Source: Sphingopyxis sp. CCNWLW2 (lineage in GTDB: Bacteria; Pseudomonadota; Alphaproteobacteria; Sphingomonadales; Sphingomonadaceae). From it: a stretch of 64,000 nucleotides of DNA. Below, one piece after another: positions 39,760-48,188 of the stretch. The stretch lies in NCBI RefSeq assembly GCF_037095755.1, contig NZ_JBAWKJ010000001.1, forward strand, positions 1,181,001 to 1,245,000, read 5' to 3'. Below the pieces are notes generated by a model. That model did not search any database. It was given only the letters and a program-made list of their open reading frames with translations, and had not been told where the DNA came from. The position numbers were made by a program, and so were the translations under genes. The first letter of the stretch is position 1. Each line of letters begins with the position of its first letter.

Positions 39760-40470
39760 TCACACCGTATCGAGCCACAGCGGCTGGTTCAGCCCTGCGA
39801 CAAATTCGGCGTGCCGCGCGAGTTCGGCGGCCGACGCCATATGGGGACGGGGTTCGCGAAAGGGACGGTCGGTGCCGCGCGATGCGGCGGGCGCCGAGGC
39901 GTTCGAGACGGTGACACTCGCGCCCGAGGCGGCGAGGCCGAGGCCGATCTGCCGGCCGCCGGTCATTTCGATGTACAGGTGCGCGAGCAGTTCGGCGTCG
40001 AGCAAAGCGCCGTGCTTGATGCGGTGGCTACGGTCGATGCCATAGCGCGTGCATAGCGCGTCGAGGCTGTGTTTCGCACCGGGGTGGAGTTTGCGCGCCA
40101 TCTGCACCGTGCAGCACATGCGCGTCATGTCGAGCGCGGGGCGGCCAGCGCGCGCGAGCTCGGCGTTGACGAATCCGAAGTCGAAGGCGGCGTTGTGCGC
40201 GACGAGCGGCGCGTCGCCCAGAAACTCCATTAGTTCGTCGACGCGCGTCGCGAACAGCGGCTTGTCCGACAGGAACTGGATCGACAGGCCATGCACAGCC
40301 TCGGCCGCGGCGGGCATGTCGCGTTCGGGATTGAAGTAGGCGTGAAAGGTGACGCCGGTTTCGCGGCGGTCGACCAGCTCGACACATCCGATTTCGACCA
40401 GCCTGTCCCCGCTTCTGGGGTCGAAACCCGTGGTTTCGGTATCGAAAATAATCTCGCGCATCGAAGCCAT
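39760..40470 (-). CDS. dnaQ: DNA polymerase III epsilon subunit (3'-5' proofreading exonuclease)
   Basis: Proofreading exonuclease of the replicative polymerase. The 236 residues keep the DEDDh motifs: FDTETTGFDP (Exo I, Asp and Glu), HNAAFDFGFVN (Exo II) and HGALLDAELLAHLY (Exo III with the catalytic His in the preceding RIKHG). The Ala/Thr/Pro-rich tail after residue 180 contains a possible clamp-binding stretch (QPLWLDTV at the end). It is the last gene of the ppsR-maf-aroE-coaE-dnaQ operon, 10 nt after coaE. Confidence 0.95.
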   Translation of the reverse strand: MASMREIIFDTETTGFDPRSGDRLVEIGCVELVDRRETGVTFHAYFNPERDMPAAAEAVHGLSIQFLSDKPLFATRVDELMEFLGDAPLVAHNAAFDFGFVNAELARAGRPALDMTRMCCTVQMARKLHPGAKHSLDALCTRYGIDRSHRIKHGALLDAELLAHLYIEMTGGRQIGLGLAASGASVTVSNASAPAASRGTDRPFREPRPHMASAAELARHAEFVAGLNQPLWLDTV

Positions 40471-40480
40471 AATCTGGACC

Positions 40481-41104
40481 CTATCGGGCGTGGAAACAAG
40501 AGGCGATAAATCTTATCTGGCGATGCGTCTCGCTTTTCGGGCGGCCCGTTTCGATGATGAAATCGGCGCGCGCCCGCTTGACGCGGTCGGGAACCTGCAG
40601 CCGGCGGATCGCTTTCAGTTTCGCCGCGGTCATGCCGGGGCGGCGCATCACACGCTTGCGCTGCATCCAAGCCGGCGCCGAGACGACGGCGATCGCGCCG
40701 ACCTTTCGCCAGCCACCCTTTTCGAAGAGCAGGGGAATGTCGAGCACGACGACGTCGCGCGCACGATTCTCGGCGAGAAACCGTTTCTGCGCTTTACCGA
40801 CCGCCGGATGGACGATCGCCTCGAGCGCCGCGAGTTCGTGGGTGTTGCCAAGCACCAGCGCACCGAGTTTCTGGCGGTCGACGCCGTTCGCGCCAGTGGT
40901 GCCGGGAAATCGCGCCTCGATCGCGGCGACGAGCGCGCCGCCGGGGCCTTGCAGCCGGTGGACCTCGGCATCGGCGTCGAACACGGGCACGCCTTCGCGT
41001 TCGAACATCATCGCCGCGGTCGACTTGCCCATGCCGATCGACCCGGTGAGTCCGAGGATGAAGGGACGGCGGAGCCGCGAGCCGGGGCGCTTGTGATGCG
41101 TCAT
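40481..41104 (-). CDS. coaE: Dephospho-CoA kinase
   Basis: Last step of coenzyme A synthesis. The P-loop is GSIGMGKST at residues 21-29, followed by PVFDADAEVHRL and the DIPLLFE motif typical of CoaE. The 207 residues equal the E. coli length. The start codon overlaps the aroE stop (ATGA). Confidence 0.95.
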   Translation of the reverse strand: MTHHKRPGSRLRRPFILGLTGSIGMGKSTAAMMFEREGVPVFDADAEVHRLQGPGGALVAAIEARFPGTTGANGVDRQKLGALVLGNTHELAALEAIVHPAVGKAQKRFLAENRARDVVVLDIPLLFEKGGWRKVGAIAVVSAPAWMQRKRVMRRPGMTAAKLKAIRRLQVPDRVKRARADFIIETGRPKSETHRQIRFIASCFHAR

Positions 41105-41925
41105 GCCGTAAGCAGCGCGCGCAGCTCCTCGTCGCGGCCCTCGGGCGGGGCGCTGCCGAAGAACAGCTCGAAGGCGAGCGCGGCCTGGCCGATCAGCATG
41201 TCGAGCCCATCGACGGTATCGAGCCCGCGCGCCTCGGCCGCCTTGAGCAAGCCGGTCTGGAGCGGCGAATAGACGAGGTCGTAGACGATCGCATCGTCGG
41301 GGAGCGGCGACAGGTCGAGCTCGAGCGGCGGCTGGCCCTTCATGCCGAGGCTGCTCGAATTGACGAGCAAGGATACCGGCGGGAGCTGCGCATCGAGCGC
41401 GACGACTTCGCCCTTGAGGCCGAAGGTCGCGAGCAGGCCCATCGCTTTCATTGGGCTGCGATTAAGGATGGTGACGGGGCCGACGTTCGCGCGGGCGAGG
41501 GCGAAGAGCACCGCGCGCGCCGCGCCGCCGGCGCCGACGACCGCGACCGGGGCGCCCTCGAGATCGAGTGCGGCGAGCGGCGAATAGAAACCGGCAGCGT
41601 CGGTGTTCGTGCCGATCAGCGATCCGTCCTTTTGCCGGACGATCGTATTCATCGCACCGATCGTGCCGCGAATGTCGCCGGGATCGTCGACGAGATCCAT
41701 CACGGAGGCCTTGTGCGGCATGGTGACATTGCAGCCGCGCCAGTCGGGATCGGTACGGCGCTCATCGATATAGGCAGCGAGGCCTTCGGGCTTCACATGC
41801 GCGCGGCGGTAGTCGCCTTCGAGGCCAAGCGCTTCGAGCCAGAAGCCGTGGATCAGCGGCGATTTCGACTGGGCGATCGGATCGCCAATCACCTCGGCAT
41901 AAGGGGGGGCATAGGGCGTGCTCAT
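41101..41925 (-). CDS. aroE: Shikimate dehydrogenase
   Basis: Reduces 3-dehydroshikimate to shikimate with NADPH in the aromatic pathway. From the start at 41925, the 274-residue protein shows the substrate serines in AQSKSPLIH (residues 18-26), catalytic Lys72 in NVTMPHKASV, and the nucleotide turn VVGAGGAARAVLFAL. It overlaps maf upstream and coaE downstream by ATGA junctions, so the group is one tightly coupled operon. Confidence 0.96.
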   Translation of the reverse strand: MSTPYAPPYAEVIGDPIAQSKSPLIHGFWLEALGLEGDYRRAHVKPEGLAAYIDERRTDPDWRGCNVTMPHKASVMDLVDDPGDIRGTIGAMNTIVRQKDGSLIGTNTDAAGFYSPLAALDLEGAPVAVVGAGGAARAVLFALARANVGPVTILNRSPMKAMGLLATFGLKGEVVALDAQLPPVSLLVNSSSLGMKGQPPLELDLSPLPDDAIVYDLVYSPLQTGLLKAAEARGLDTVDGLDMLIGQAALAFELFFGSAPPEGRDEELRALLTA

Positions 41926-42518
41926 TGCGACGCCAATCCGGTGGTGCGCAACCACGCCAGCAGGGGGAGCATCGGCATACCGATGATGGTCCAGGGGTCG
42001 CCCTCGACCTTTTCGAACAATTGCACGCCCGCTCCTTCGATTTCGTAACAGCCGACGGTCCAGCGGATGCTGTCCCATTCGCGCGCGACATAGTCGGCGA
42101 TGAAGGCGTCGGACAAGGGGCGCATCCACAGTTTCGCCTCGCCGATCGCGCGCCAGATGGGGGCGCCGTCGCGCGCGGCGACCGCGGCGCTGAACAGACG
42201 GTGGCGCGTGCCCGCCATGCGGCGGAGATGCTCGGCCGCCTCCTCGGGGCTTTCGGGCTTCGCGAGCATCGAGCCATCGTCGAGTGCGAGGGTGGAATCG
42301 GCGCCGAGCACTGTCACACCCGGAAGCCGCGACGAGATTTTGACCGCCTTCGCCTCGGCGAGCGCGTCGGCGATGTTGCGCGGGGTCTGCCCGGCGGCGA
42401 GCAGCGAGGCGGTGAGCGCCTCTTCGTCGACATGCGCGGCGCTCGTCTCGAAGTCGAGCCCGGCGGCGCGGAGCATCGCGGCGCGGCCGCTGCTTTGCGA
42501 GGCGAGGAGGAGGGTCAT
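41922..42518 (-). CDS. Maf family nucleoside triphosphate pyrophosphatase
   Basis: House-cleaning enzyme that hydrolyses non-canonical nucleoside triphosphates. The 198 residues start LLLASQSSGRAAMLRAAGL (the SxSPRR-type phosphate loop) and have GADSTLALDDGSMLAKPES and ETVGCYEIEGAG-like WTVGCYEIEGAGVQLFEKV. This is the YceF/YhdE-type fold. The stop overlaps the aroE start. Maf genes beside aroE and coaE near the origin are common in alphaproteobacteria. Confidence 0.9.
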   Translation of the reverse strand: MTLLLASQSSGRAAMLRAAGLDFETSAAHVDEEALTASLLAAGQTPRNIADALAEAKAVKISSRLPGVTVLGADSTLALDDGSMLAKPESPEEAAEHLRRMAGTRHRLFSAAVAARDGAPIWRAIGEAKLWMRPLSDAFIADYVAREWDSIRWTVGCYEIEGAGVQLFEKVEGDPWTIIGMPMLPLLAWLRTTGLASQ

Positions 42519-43327
42519 GCGGCGCTACGATCTTCGACGAGCTTGATCACCGCGGCGGCGGTTTCCTCGATCGAGCGGCGCGTCACGTCGATCACCGGCC
42601 AGCCATTGTCGGCGAACATGCGACGCGCATAGGCGAGCTCGGCCTTGACGCGCTCGTCGTCGACATAGCTCGTCTCGGGCGCCTGGTTCAGCGAGAGCAG
42701 GCGATTGCGGCGTACCTGCACGAGTCGATCGAGCCCGGTGGTGAGCCCGACGATCATCGGGCGCTTCAAGCTGAACAGCGCATTCGGCGGCGGCGATTCG
42801 GGAACGATCGGAATATTCGCGGTCTTGAAGCCGCGGTTCGCGAGATAGATGCTCGTCGGGGTTTTCGAGGTGCGCGACACCCCCGCAAGCACGATGTCGG
42901 CCTGTTCCCAATTTTCCCAGCCGATGCCGTCGTCGTGCGCGACGGTAAATTGAATCGCCTCGACGCGCGCGAAATAGGCGGCGTCGAGCACATGCTGGCG
43001 GCCGGGACGCGCCTTCGCTTCCTGGCCGAGCATCCGCGACAGTGCGTCGGTCACCGCGTCGAGCGCCGCGACCGTCGGCAGGTTGAGCGCGGTCGCGCGG
43101 CGCTCGAGGCTGACACGCAGCTCGCCGTTGACCAGCGTGAAGAGGATCATCCCGGGGCTCGCCTGCACTTCGGCCATGATCCGGTCGAGATGCGATTCCG
43201 ATCGCACCATCGGCCAGAAATGGCGCACGACCTCGACATCGTCGAACTGCGCGATCGCCGCCTTGGCGATATTTTCAAGTGTCTCGCCCGTGGAGTCGGA
43301 TATGAGATGTAAGTGGAGCCGGCCCAT
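42515..43327 (-). CDS. ppsR: Pyruvate, water dikinase (or PPDK) regulatory protein, DUF299 family
   Basis: A bifunctional serine/threonine kinase and phosphorylase that uses ADP to inactivate, and phosphate to reactivate, PEP synthase or pyruvate phosphate dikinase. From 43327 the 270-residue product starts MGRLHLHLISDSTGETLENI and holds the P-loop-like GVSRTSKTPTSIYLA with SLNQAPETSYVDD later. Homology does not extend upstream, where an open frame runs into the origin. The gene flanks oriC, as homologues do in other alphaproteobacteria. Confidence 0.92.
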   Translation of the reverse strand: MGRLHLHLISDSTGETLENIAKAAIAQFDDVEVVRHFWPMVRSESHLDRIMAEVQASPGMILFTLVNGELRVSLERRATALNLPTVAALDAVTDALSRMLGQEAKARPGRQHVLDAAYFARVEAIQFTVAHDDGIGWENWEQADIVLAGVSRTSKTPTSIYLANRGFKTANIPIVPESPPPNALFSLKRPMIVGLTTGLDRLVQVRRNRLLSLNQAPETSYVDDERVKAELAYARRMFADNGWPVIDVTRRSIEETAAAVIKLVEDRSAA

Positions 43328-43385
43328 CGCGGCACCATGGCGGGAAACTCCCGAAAAAGGCAAGTCGCGAAGCGTTTTACCGCCC

Positions 43386-43394
43386 TGTGGATAA
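43386..43394 (-). promoter_or_regulatory. DnaA box 1
   Basis: Perfect TTATCCACA on the minus strand, in the ppsR-proximal part of the origin. Confidence 0.8.
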
Positions 43395-43467
43395 GTTTTG
43401 GCATAAGCGCAGGGATGAATTCGGCATGCGCGATTCATCCCCGGCCGTGTCGATTCCGCTCCACCGC

Positions 43468-43476
43468 TTATCCACA
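43468..43476 (+). promoter_or_regulatory. DnaA box 2
   Basis: Perfect TTATCCACA on the plus strand, 20 bp from box 3 (centre to centre), so both lie on the same helix face. Confidence 0.82.
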
Positions 43477-43487
43477 AGGGATGAATC

Positions 43488-43496
43488 TTATCCACA
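43488..43496 (+). promoter_or_regulatory. DnaA box 3
   Basis: Perfect TTATCCACA on the plus strand, tandem to box 2 and pointing toward the AT-rich segment. Confidence 0.82.
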
Positions 43497-43564
43497 GGCT
43501 GTGAATTAGGGGGACAGCGACAAACGACTCTGCGCGCCAACTTGCCAGGCCCAGAGTCAAGCTG

Positions 43565-43593
43565 TTGGCAAAAAGGACGCCCCGGCCTAAAGC
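43565..43593 (+). promoter_or_regulatory. Putative hemE promoter inside oriC
   Basis: TTGGCA is followed after 17 nt by TAAAGC, about 75 nt upstream of the hemE GTG. If used, hemE transcription would run through the AT-rich unwinding segment, as reported for the Caulobacter origin. Confidence 0.4.
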
Positions 43594-43666
43594 CGCGCTT
43601 GTCCGCCGACCTACAAACCACCACAATATTATTTAATATGTATATGAAGAGAGAAAGAGGGCCCGC

Positions 43667-44695
43667 GTGAAGGCGTCACCGAAGAGTCTGCTGGCAACGC
43701 TGCGCGGGGTGCGGCACGAGCGCCCGCCCTTGTGGCTGATGCGCCAGGCCGGACGCTATCTGCCCGAATATCGCGCGCTCAGGGAAACCAAGGGCGGTTT
43801 CCTCGAGCTTTGCTACGATCCCGAGGCCGCGGCCGAAGTGACGTTGCAGCCGATCCGGCGTTTTGGTTTCGACGGCTCGATCCTCTTTTCGGACATCCTC
43901 GTCATCCCGCACGCGCTCGGCCAGCATTTGTGGTTCGAGGCGGGCGAGGGGCCGCGGCTCGCACCCCCACTCGTCGATAGCACGCTGGCGTCGCTCGAGA
44001 CGGCCCACCAGCGGCTCGACCCCGTCTATGCGACCGTCGCGCGCGTCGCGGCCGCGCTCCCCCCCGAAACGACCTTCCTTGGCTTTGCAGGGAGCCCGTG
44101 GACGGTCGCAACCTATATGGTGGCGGGGCAGGGGTCGAAGGACCAGGCCGCGGCCAGGCGGCTTGCGTTCGGCGATCCAGCGGCGTTCCAGGCGATTATC
44201 GACGCGATCGTCGAGCTGACCGTCACTTATCTGTCGGGCCAGATCGAAAATGGCGTCGACGCGGTGCAATTGTTCGACAGCTGGGCGGGCAGCCTGAGCC
44301 CCGCGCAATATGAGCGATGGGTGATCGCGCCCAACGCCGAGATCGTGCGCCGATTAAGGGCGCTCCATCCCGACACGCCGATCATCGGCTTTCCAAAGGG
44401 TGCGGGCGGAAAGCTCCGCGCCTATGCCGACGAGACCGGGGTCGACGCGATCGGGCTCGACGAAACGGTCGACCCGCTGTGGGCCGACGCCAACTTGCCG
44501 GCGCATCTGCCGGTACAGGGCAATCTCGACCCGCTCGCGCTCGTCGCGGGCGGCGACGCGCTCGATGTGGCGATCGACCGCATCCTTGCGGCGTTCCCGT
44601 CGCGTCCCCATATCTTCAATCTCGGTCATGGGATCGTGCCCGACACGCCGATCGCCCATGTCGAGCATCTGATCAAACGCGTTCGCGGCGGATAA
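43667..44695 (+). CDS. hemE: Uroporphyrinogen decarboxylase
   Basis: Converts uroporphyrinogen III to coproporphyrinogen III in heme synthesis. The 342 residues contain the two family signatures: PLWLMRQAGRYLPEYR near the start (substrate Arg residues) and GFAGSPWTVATYM in the middle, plus the FDSWAG segment. Translation begins at GTG after a GAAAGAGGG site. It is the first gene to the right of oriC and is followed by hemJ after 3 nt. Confidence 0.97.
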   Translation: MKASPKSLLATLRGVRHERPPLWLMRQAGRYLPEYRALRETKGGFLELCYDPEAAAEVTLQPIRRFGFDGSILFSDILVIPHALGQHLWFEAGEGPRLAPPLVDSTLASLETAHQRLDPVYATVARVAAALPPETTFLGFAGSPWTVATYMVAGQGSKDQAAARRLAFGDPAAFQAIIDAIVELTVTYLSGQIENGVDAVQLFDSWAGSLSPAQYERWVIAPNAEIVRRLRALHPDTPIIGFPKGAGGKLRAYADETGVDAIGLDETVDPLWADANLPAHLPVQGNLDPLALVAGGDALDVAIDRILAAFPSRPHIFNLGHGIVPDTPIAHVEHLIKRVRGG

Positions 44696-44698
44696 TCT

Positions 44699-45145
44699 AT
44701 GGAACTGGCAGGCTTTTTGGGGGCGACGATGCTTTGGGTCAAAGCGGCGCATATCATTTTCGTGATTTTCCTGATGGCCGGCCTGTTCATGATGCCGCGC
44801 TTTTTCGTCTATCACCATCAATGTCCGGTCGGGTCCGACGAGGACAAGAAGTGGATCGAGCGCGAGGACCGGCTGCGGCGGATCATCTTGAATCCCGCGC
44901 TGATCATCGTCTGGATTTTCGGGCTGATGCTCGCCTTCAACGGCAATTATTGGCGCGAGGGCTGGTTCATCGCCAAGCTGATACTCGTGCTGGCGGTGTC
45001 GGGCTATCATGGCTGGATGATCGGCTATGCGAAGAAGCTCGCGCGCGGGCTTCGGCCGCTCACCGAAAAGCAGCTGCGAATGCTCAACGAGGTGCCGGGC
45101 GTCGCCGCGGCGATCATTGTCATCCTCGTCGTGGTGCGCCCTTAA
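44699..45145 (+). CDS. hemJ: Protoporphyrinogen oxidase HemJ
   Basis: Oxidises protoporphyrinogen IX to protoporphyrin IX in the inner membrane, replacing HemG or HemY in many alphaproteobacteria. The 148 residues have four hydrophobic segments; the conserved His is in WVKAAHIIFVIFLMAGLFM, and an Arg/Glu-rich loop (EREDRLRRIILNP) follows. It lies 3 nt after hemE, an operon of two heme steps. A dispersed repeat follows it. Confidence 0.93.
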   Translation: MELAGFLGATMLWVKAAHIIFVIFLMAGLFMMPRFFVYHHQCPVGSDEDKKWIEREDRLRRIILNPALIIVWIFGLMLAFNGNYWREGWFIAKLILVLAVSGYHGWMIGYAKKLARGLRPLTEKQLRMLNEVPGVAAAIIVILVVVRP

Positions 45146-45153
45146 TCTGCTAT

Positions 45154-45226
45154 CGTCATGCCGGACTTGATCCGGCATCCACTCCGGAGCTGGCGCAATG
45201 GGCCCCGGATCAAGTCCGGGGTGACG
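45154..45226. repeat. Two-hairpin dispersed repeat, copy 3
   Basis: CGTCATGCCGGACTTGATCCGGCAT, then about 25 nt, then CCCCGGATCAAGTCCGGGGTGACG. Same structure as the copies at 37083 and 60037. It lies about 10 nt after the hemJ stop and may end the hemEJ transcript. Confidence 0.8.
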
Positions 45227-45271
45227 AGGGTCTAAAGGACCGGTCGAAAGCGCCCGATCACCGCTGCCCGA

Positions 45272-45300
45272 TTGACTTGAACCCGGCCCGGTTATAGGGG
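45272..45300 (+). promoter_or_regulatory. Putative rho promoter
   Basis: TTGACT and TAGGGG are 17 nt apart, the same layout as the candidate rpsL promoter; TATAGG overlapping it at 45293 gives a 15-nt alternative. It leaves a leader of about 130 nt before rho, where Rho autoregulation could act. Confidence 0.4.
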
Positions 45301-45439
45301 CCGATCAACCCCGCCCCGCGCGGGCGGCGCTTCCCTGCGCCGAAGCTATCTTGAACGGTCGTCCCACGGCCGGATAGGCACCCCAGGGTGCATCGAAATC
45401 GACTGTTATTTTCTCCCAAAATCTACTTGGAATCCATCC

Positions 45440-46696
45440 ATGCATCTTAAAGAACTCAAAACCAAAGCCCCCGCCCAGCTCGTCGAAATGGCTGAAGAGC
45501 TGGGGGTCGAGGGCGCATCGACGCTGCGCAAGCAGGACCTGATGTTCTCGATCCTGAAAGTACTCGCCGAAGAGGGCGAGGAAATCATCGGATCGGGCAC
45601 GATCGAGGTTCTCCCGGACTCGTTCGGTTTCCTGCGCTCGTCCGAAGCCAATTATCTCGCGGGTCCCGACGACATTTATGTCTCGCCGAACCAGGTCCGC
45701 AAATATGGCCTGCGCACCGGCGACACCGTCGAGGGCGAGATCCGCGCCCCGCGCGACGGCGAACGTTATTTCGCGCTTACCAAGCTGATCAGCGTCAATT
45801 TCGACGATCCCGACGTCGTGCGTCACCGCGTCAATTTCGACAATCTCACGCCGCTCTATCCGAACCAGAAGCTGTCGCTCGACACCGTCGACCCGACCGT
45901 CAAGGACAAGTCGGCGCGCGTGATCGACCTCGTCAGCCCGCAGGGCAAGGGCCAGCGCGCGCTGATCGTCGCGCCGCCGCGCACGGGTAAAACGGTGCTG
46001 CTGCAAAATATCGCCAAGGCGATCACCGACAACCACCCCGAGGTTTACCTGATCGTCCTCCTCGTCGACGAACGTCCCGAGGAAGTCACCGACATGCAGC
46101 GCAGCGTGAACGGCGAAGTCGTCTCCTCGACCTTCGACGAGCCCGCGACGCGTCACGTCCAGGTCGCCGAAATGGTGATCGAAAAGGCGAAGCGCCTCGT
46201 CGAGCACAAGAAGGATGTCGTCATCCTGCTCGACTCGATCACGCGCCTCGGCCGCGCCTACAACACCGTCGTCCCTTCATCGGGCAAGGTGCTGACCGGC
46301 GGTGTCGACGCCAACGCGCTCCAGCGTCCCAAGCGTTTCTTCGGCGCGGCGCGTAACATCGAGGAAGGCGGTTCGCTGTCGATCATCGCCACCGCGCTGA
46401 TCGATACCGGCAGCCGCATGGACGAAGTCATCTTTGAAGAATTCAAGGGCACGGGTAACTCCGAAATCGTGCTCGACCGCAAGGTCGCCGACAAGCGCAT
46501 CTTCCCCTCGCTCGACGTCGGCAAGTCGGGCACGCGCAAGGAAGAATTGCTCGTCGAGAAGGACAAGCTCAGCAAAATGTGGGTGCTGCGCCGCATCCTC
46601 ATGCAGATGGGCACGATCGACGCGATGGAATTCCTGCTCGACAAGATCAAGGATTCGAAGACCAACGAGGATTTCTTCGACTCCATGAATCAGTAA
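45440..46696 (+). CDS. rho: Transcription termination factor Rho
   Basis: Hexameric RNA helicase that terminates untranslated transcripts. The 418 residues (E. coli 419) start [20 protein letters not shown]. The RNA-binding cold-shock-like domain has [16 protein letters not shown] [18 protein letters not shown], and the P-loop is [12 protein letters not shown] with Walker [17 protein letters not shown]. Its place near the origin with heme genes and mnmE is the common alphaproteobacterial arrangement. Confidence 0.98.
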   Translation: MHLKELKTKAPAQLVEMAEELGVEGASTLRKQDLMFSILKVLAEEGEEIIGSGTIEVLPDSFGFLRSSEANYLAGPDDIYVSPNQVRKYGLRTGDTVEGEIRAPRDGERYFALTKLISVNFDDPDVVRHRVNFDNLTPLYPNQKLSLDTVDPTVKDKSARVIDLVSPQGKGQRALIVAPPRTGKTVLLQNIAKAITDNHPEVYLIVLLVDERPEEVTDMQRSVNGEVVSSTFDEPATRHVQVAEMVIEKAKRLVEHKKDVVILLDSITRLGRAYNTVVPSSGKVLTGGVDANALQRPKRFFGAARNIEEGGSLSIIATALIDTGSRMDEVIFEEFKGTGNSEIVLDRKVADKRIFPSLDVGKSGTRKEELLVEKDKLSKMWVLRRILMQMGTIDAMEFLLDKIKDSKTNEDFFDSMNQ

Positions 46697-46708
46697 GCCG
46701 ACCCAGCG

Positions 46709-47002
46709 ATGGCCGTGATCGAACATGCCTTGCTTCCCGTTTGTGCGGGAAGCGAGGCCGCGTTCGAGGCGGCCGCCCGCGCGGCGCGGCCGCTGATCGA
46801 AGCATCGCCCGGTTTTATTTCAATCGAAATTCGCCGCCCGACAGAAACTGGACAGGCCTATCTGCTTTTGGTGAAGTGGAGGTCGGTCGAGGATCATCGG
46901 GACGGCTTCCGGCAATCGGACCGTTATCAACAATGGCGGGCGTTGCTGCATCCCTTTTATGACCCTATGCCAGAGGTCAGTTATTTCGGAGAGCCGCTGT
47001 GA
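46709..47002 (+). CDS. Antibiotic biosynthesis monooxygenase (ABM) domain protein
   Basis: A 97-residue single-domain protein with the ABM ferredoxin-like fold: AVIEHALLPVCAGSEAAFEAA at the start and PGFISIEIRRPTETGQAYLLL in the centre. The motif FYDPMPEVSYF at the end is usual for these small proteins. Members include quinone-modifying monooxygenases and heme-degrading enzymes; the role here is unknown. Its stop overlaps the GTG start of the terC-like gene (GTGA), so the two are co-translated. Confidence 0.75.
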   Translation: MAVIEHALLPVCAGSEAAFEAAARAARPLIEASPGFISIEIRRPTETGQAYLLLVKWRSVEDHRDGFRQSDRYQQWRALLHPFYDPMPEVSYFGEPL

Positions 47003-47724
47003 TTTTGGAATTTTTGACCCAGGCCGGCGCGCATGCCGCCGGATTTGGCGGACCCGCCGACATGTGGGGCGCGATCGTCAACGATTTTTCGAACATCACC
47101 GAACCCGCGGCCTTCGCCGCCTTCCTGCAGGTGCTGATGATCGACCTCGTCCTCGCGGGCGACAATGCGATCGTCGTTGGCGCACTCGCCGCGGGGCTTC
47201 CCGCCGAACAGCGCAAGAAGGTCATCCTGATCGGCGTGATCGCGGCATTGGTGTTGCGTATCGCCTTCGCGCTCGTCGTGACCCAGTTGATGCAGATCGT
47301 CGGGCTGATTTTCGTCGGCGGGCTGCTGCTCGTGTGGGTGGCGTGGAAGATGTGGCGCGAGCTGCGGCATACCGGCCAGTCGCATGGTTCGCCCGAGATT
47401 GCGGGCGACGAGCATTCGGGTCTGAAGCCCGCCAAGAGCTTTGCCGGCGCCGCCTGGGCCGTGGCCGTCGCCGACGTCAGCATGAGCCTCGACAATGTCC
47501 TCGCGGTCGCGGGTGCGGCGCGCGAGCATCCGGGCATCCTGATCGTCGGCCTGATCTTTGCCGTCGCGCTGATGGGCCTCGCGGCGAACATCATCGCCAA
47601 ATATATCGAGCGCTACCGCTGGATCGCCTACGTCGGCCTTGCCGTGATCGTCTATGTCGCGGTCAAGATGATCTACGAAGGCTGGGTCGATCCTGGCGTC
47701 GGGGTCGGAACGCTCTTCGGCTAA
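46999..47724 (+). CDS. TerC family integral membrane protein (YjbE-type)
   Basis: A 241-residue membrane protein with about seven hydrophobic segments. The family hallmarks are two acidic membrane motifs, VLAGDNAIVVGALAAGLP and VSMSLDNVLAVAGAA, whose Asp-Asn pairs probably bind Mn2+ or another metal. TerC relatives export manganese or supply metal to secreted enzymes. The GTG start overlaps the ABM gene stop. A terminator follows directly. Confidence 0.9.
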   Translation: MILEFLTQAGAHAAGFGGPADMWGAIVNDFSNITEPAAFAAFLQVLMIDLVLAGDNAIVVGALAAGLPAEQRKKVILIGVIAALVLRIAFALVVTQLMQIVGLIFVGGLLLVWVAWKMWRELRHTGQSHGSPEIAGDEHSGLKPAKSFAGAAWAVAVADVSMSLDNVLAVAGAAREHPGILIVGLIFAVALMGLAANIIAKYIERYRWIAYVGLAVIVYVAVKMIYEGWVDPGVGVGTLFG

Positions 47725-47730
47725 AAAAGG

Positions 47731-47764
47731 AAAAGCCAGTCCTTCGCGGGGCTGGCTTTTTTCT
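47731..47764 (+). terminator. Rho-independent terminator after the terC-like gene
   Basis: AAAAGCCAGTCC pairs with GGGCTGGCTTTT (one wobble pair) around a short loop and runs into TTTTTTCTT. It ends the rho-distal ABM/terC transcript. Confidence 0.85.
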
Positions 47765-47786
47765 TGTCCGTTCCCATCTTTGGGGC

Positions 47787-48188
47787 ATGTCCGCACTCCA
47801 CATGACCCGCGTTGCCGTCGGCTGCGCCGACTATCCGGCGCTGGAGGCGCGGATCGCCAACTATGCGACGGACGGCGAAATTCGCTTTGCGACGCGGTTC
47901 CGGCCCAAGCGCGCCGACGAGCTGGTCGGCGGCAAGCTCCATTTCATCGTGAAACATACACTCGTTGCGCGTGTTGAAATCCTGCGCTTCGACGATCGCA
48001 GCGACGGGCGTGTCGACATCGTCTGCGTCGCCGATCTCGAGCGTGTGCATCCGCAGCCGAAGCGCGCGCATCAGGGCTGGCGCTATCTGGCCGACGCCGA
48101 TGCGCCAAAGGGCGTCGACGATCAAAGCGGGGTCGGCGCGCTACCGCCAGAACTCTATCGCGAGCTCGCCGAACTGATGCTGATCTAG
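47787..48188 (+). CDS. DUF1489 family protein
   Basis: A 133-residue alphaproteobacterial protein of unknown function. MTRVAVGCADYPALEARIA, TRFRPKRADELVGGKLHFIV and HQGWRYLADADAPKG are the family stretches. No export signal. It follows the terC-like gene after a terminator and converges with the NTF2-like gene, overlapping it by 4 nt at the stops. Confidence 0.82.
   Translation: MSALHMTRVAVGCADYPALEARIANYATDGEIRFATRFRPKRADELVGGKLHFIVKHTLVARVEILRFDDRSDGRVDIVCVADLERVHPQPKRAHQGWRYLADADAPKGVDDQSGVGALPPELYRELAELMLI

Larger units (their letters stand above)
43328..43666. other. Candidate chromosomal replication origin (oriC)
   Basis: The 339-bp non-coding segment lies between divergent ppsR and hemE, the same neighbourhood as the Caulobacter origin beside hemE. 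It has three perfect DnaA boxes (TTATCCACA), repeated GGGATGAAT/ATTCATCCC motifs around 43412-43490, and an inverted repeat GACTCTG/CAGAGTC (43526-43558). Its AT-rich end (43623-43650, with ATATTATTTAATATGTATAT) is suited to duplex opening. Genes point away from it on both sides, and parAB with parS lie 7-11 kb to the right. Confidence 0.85.
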
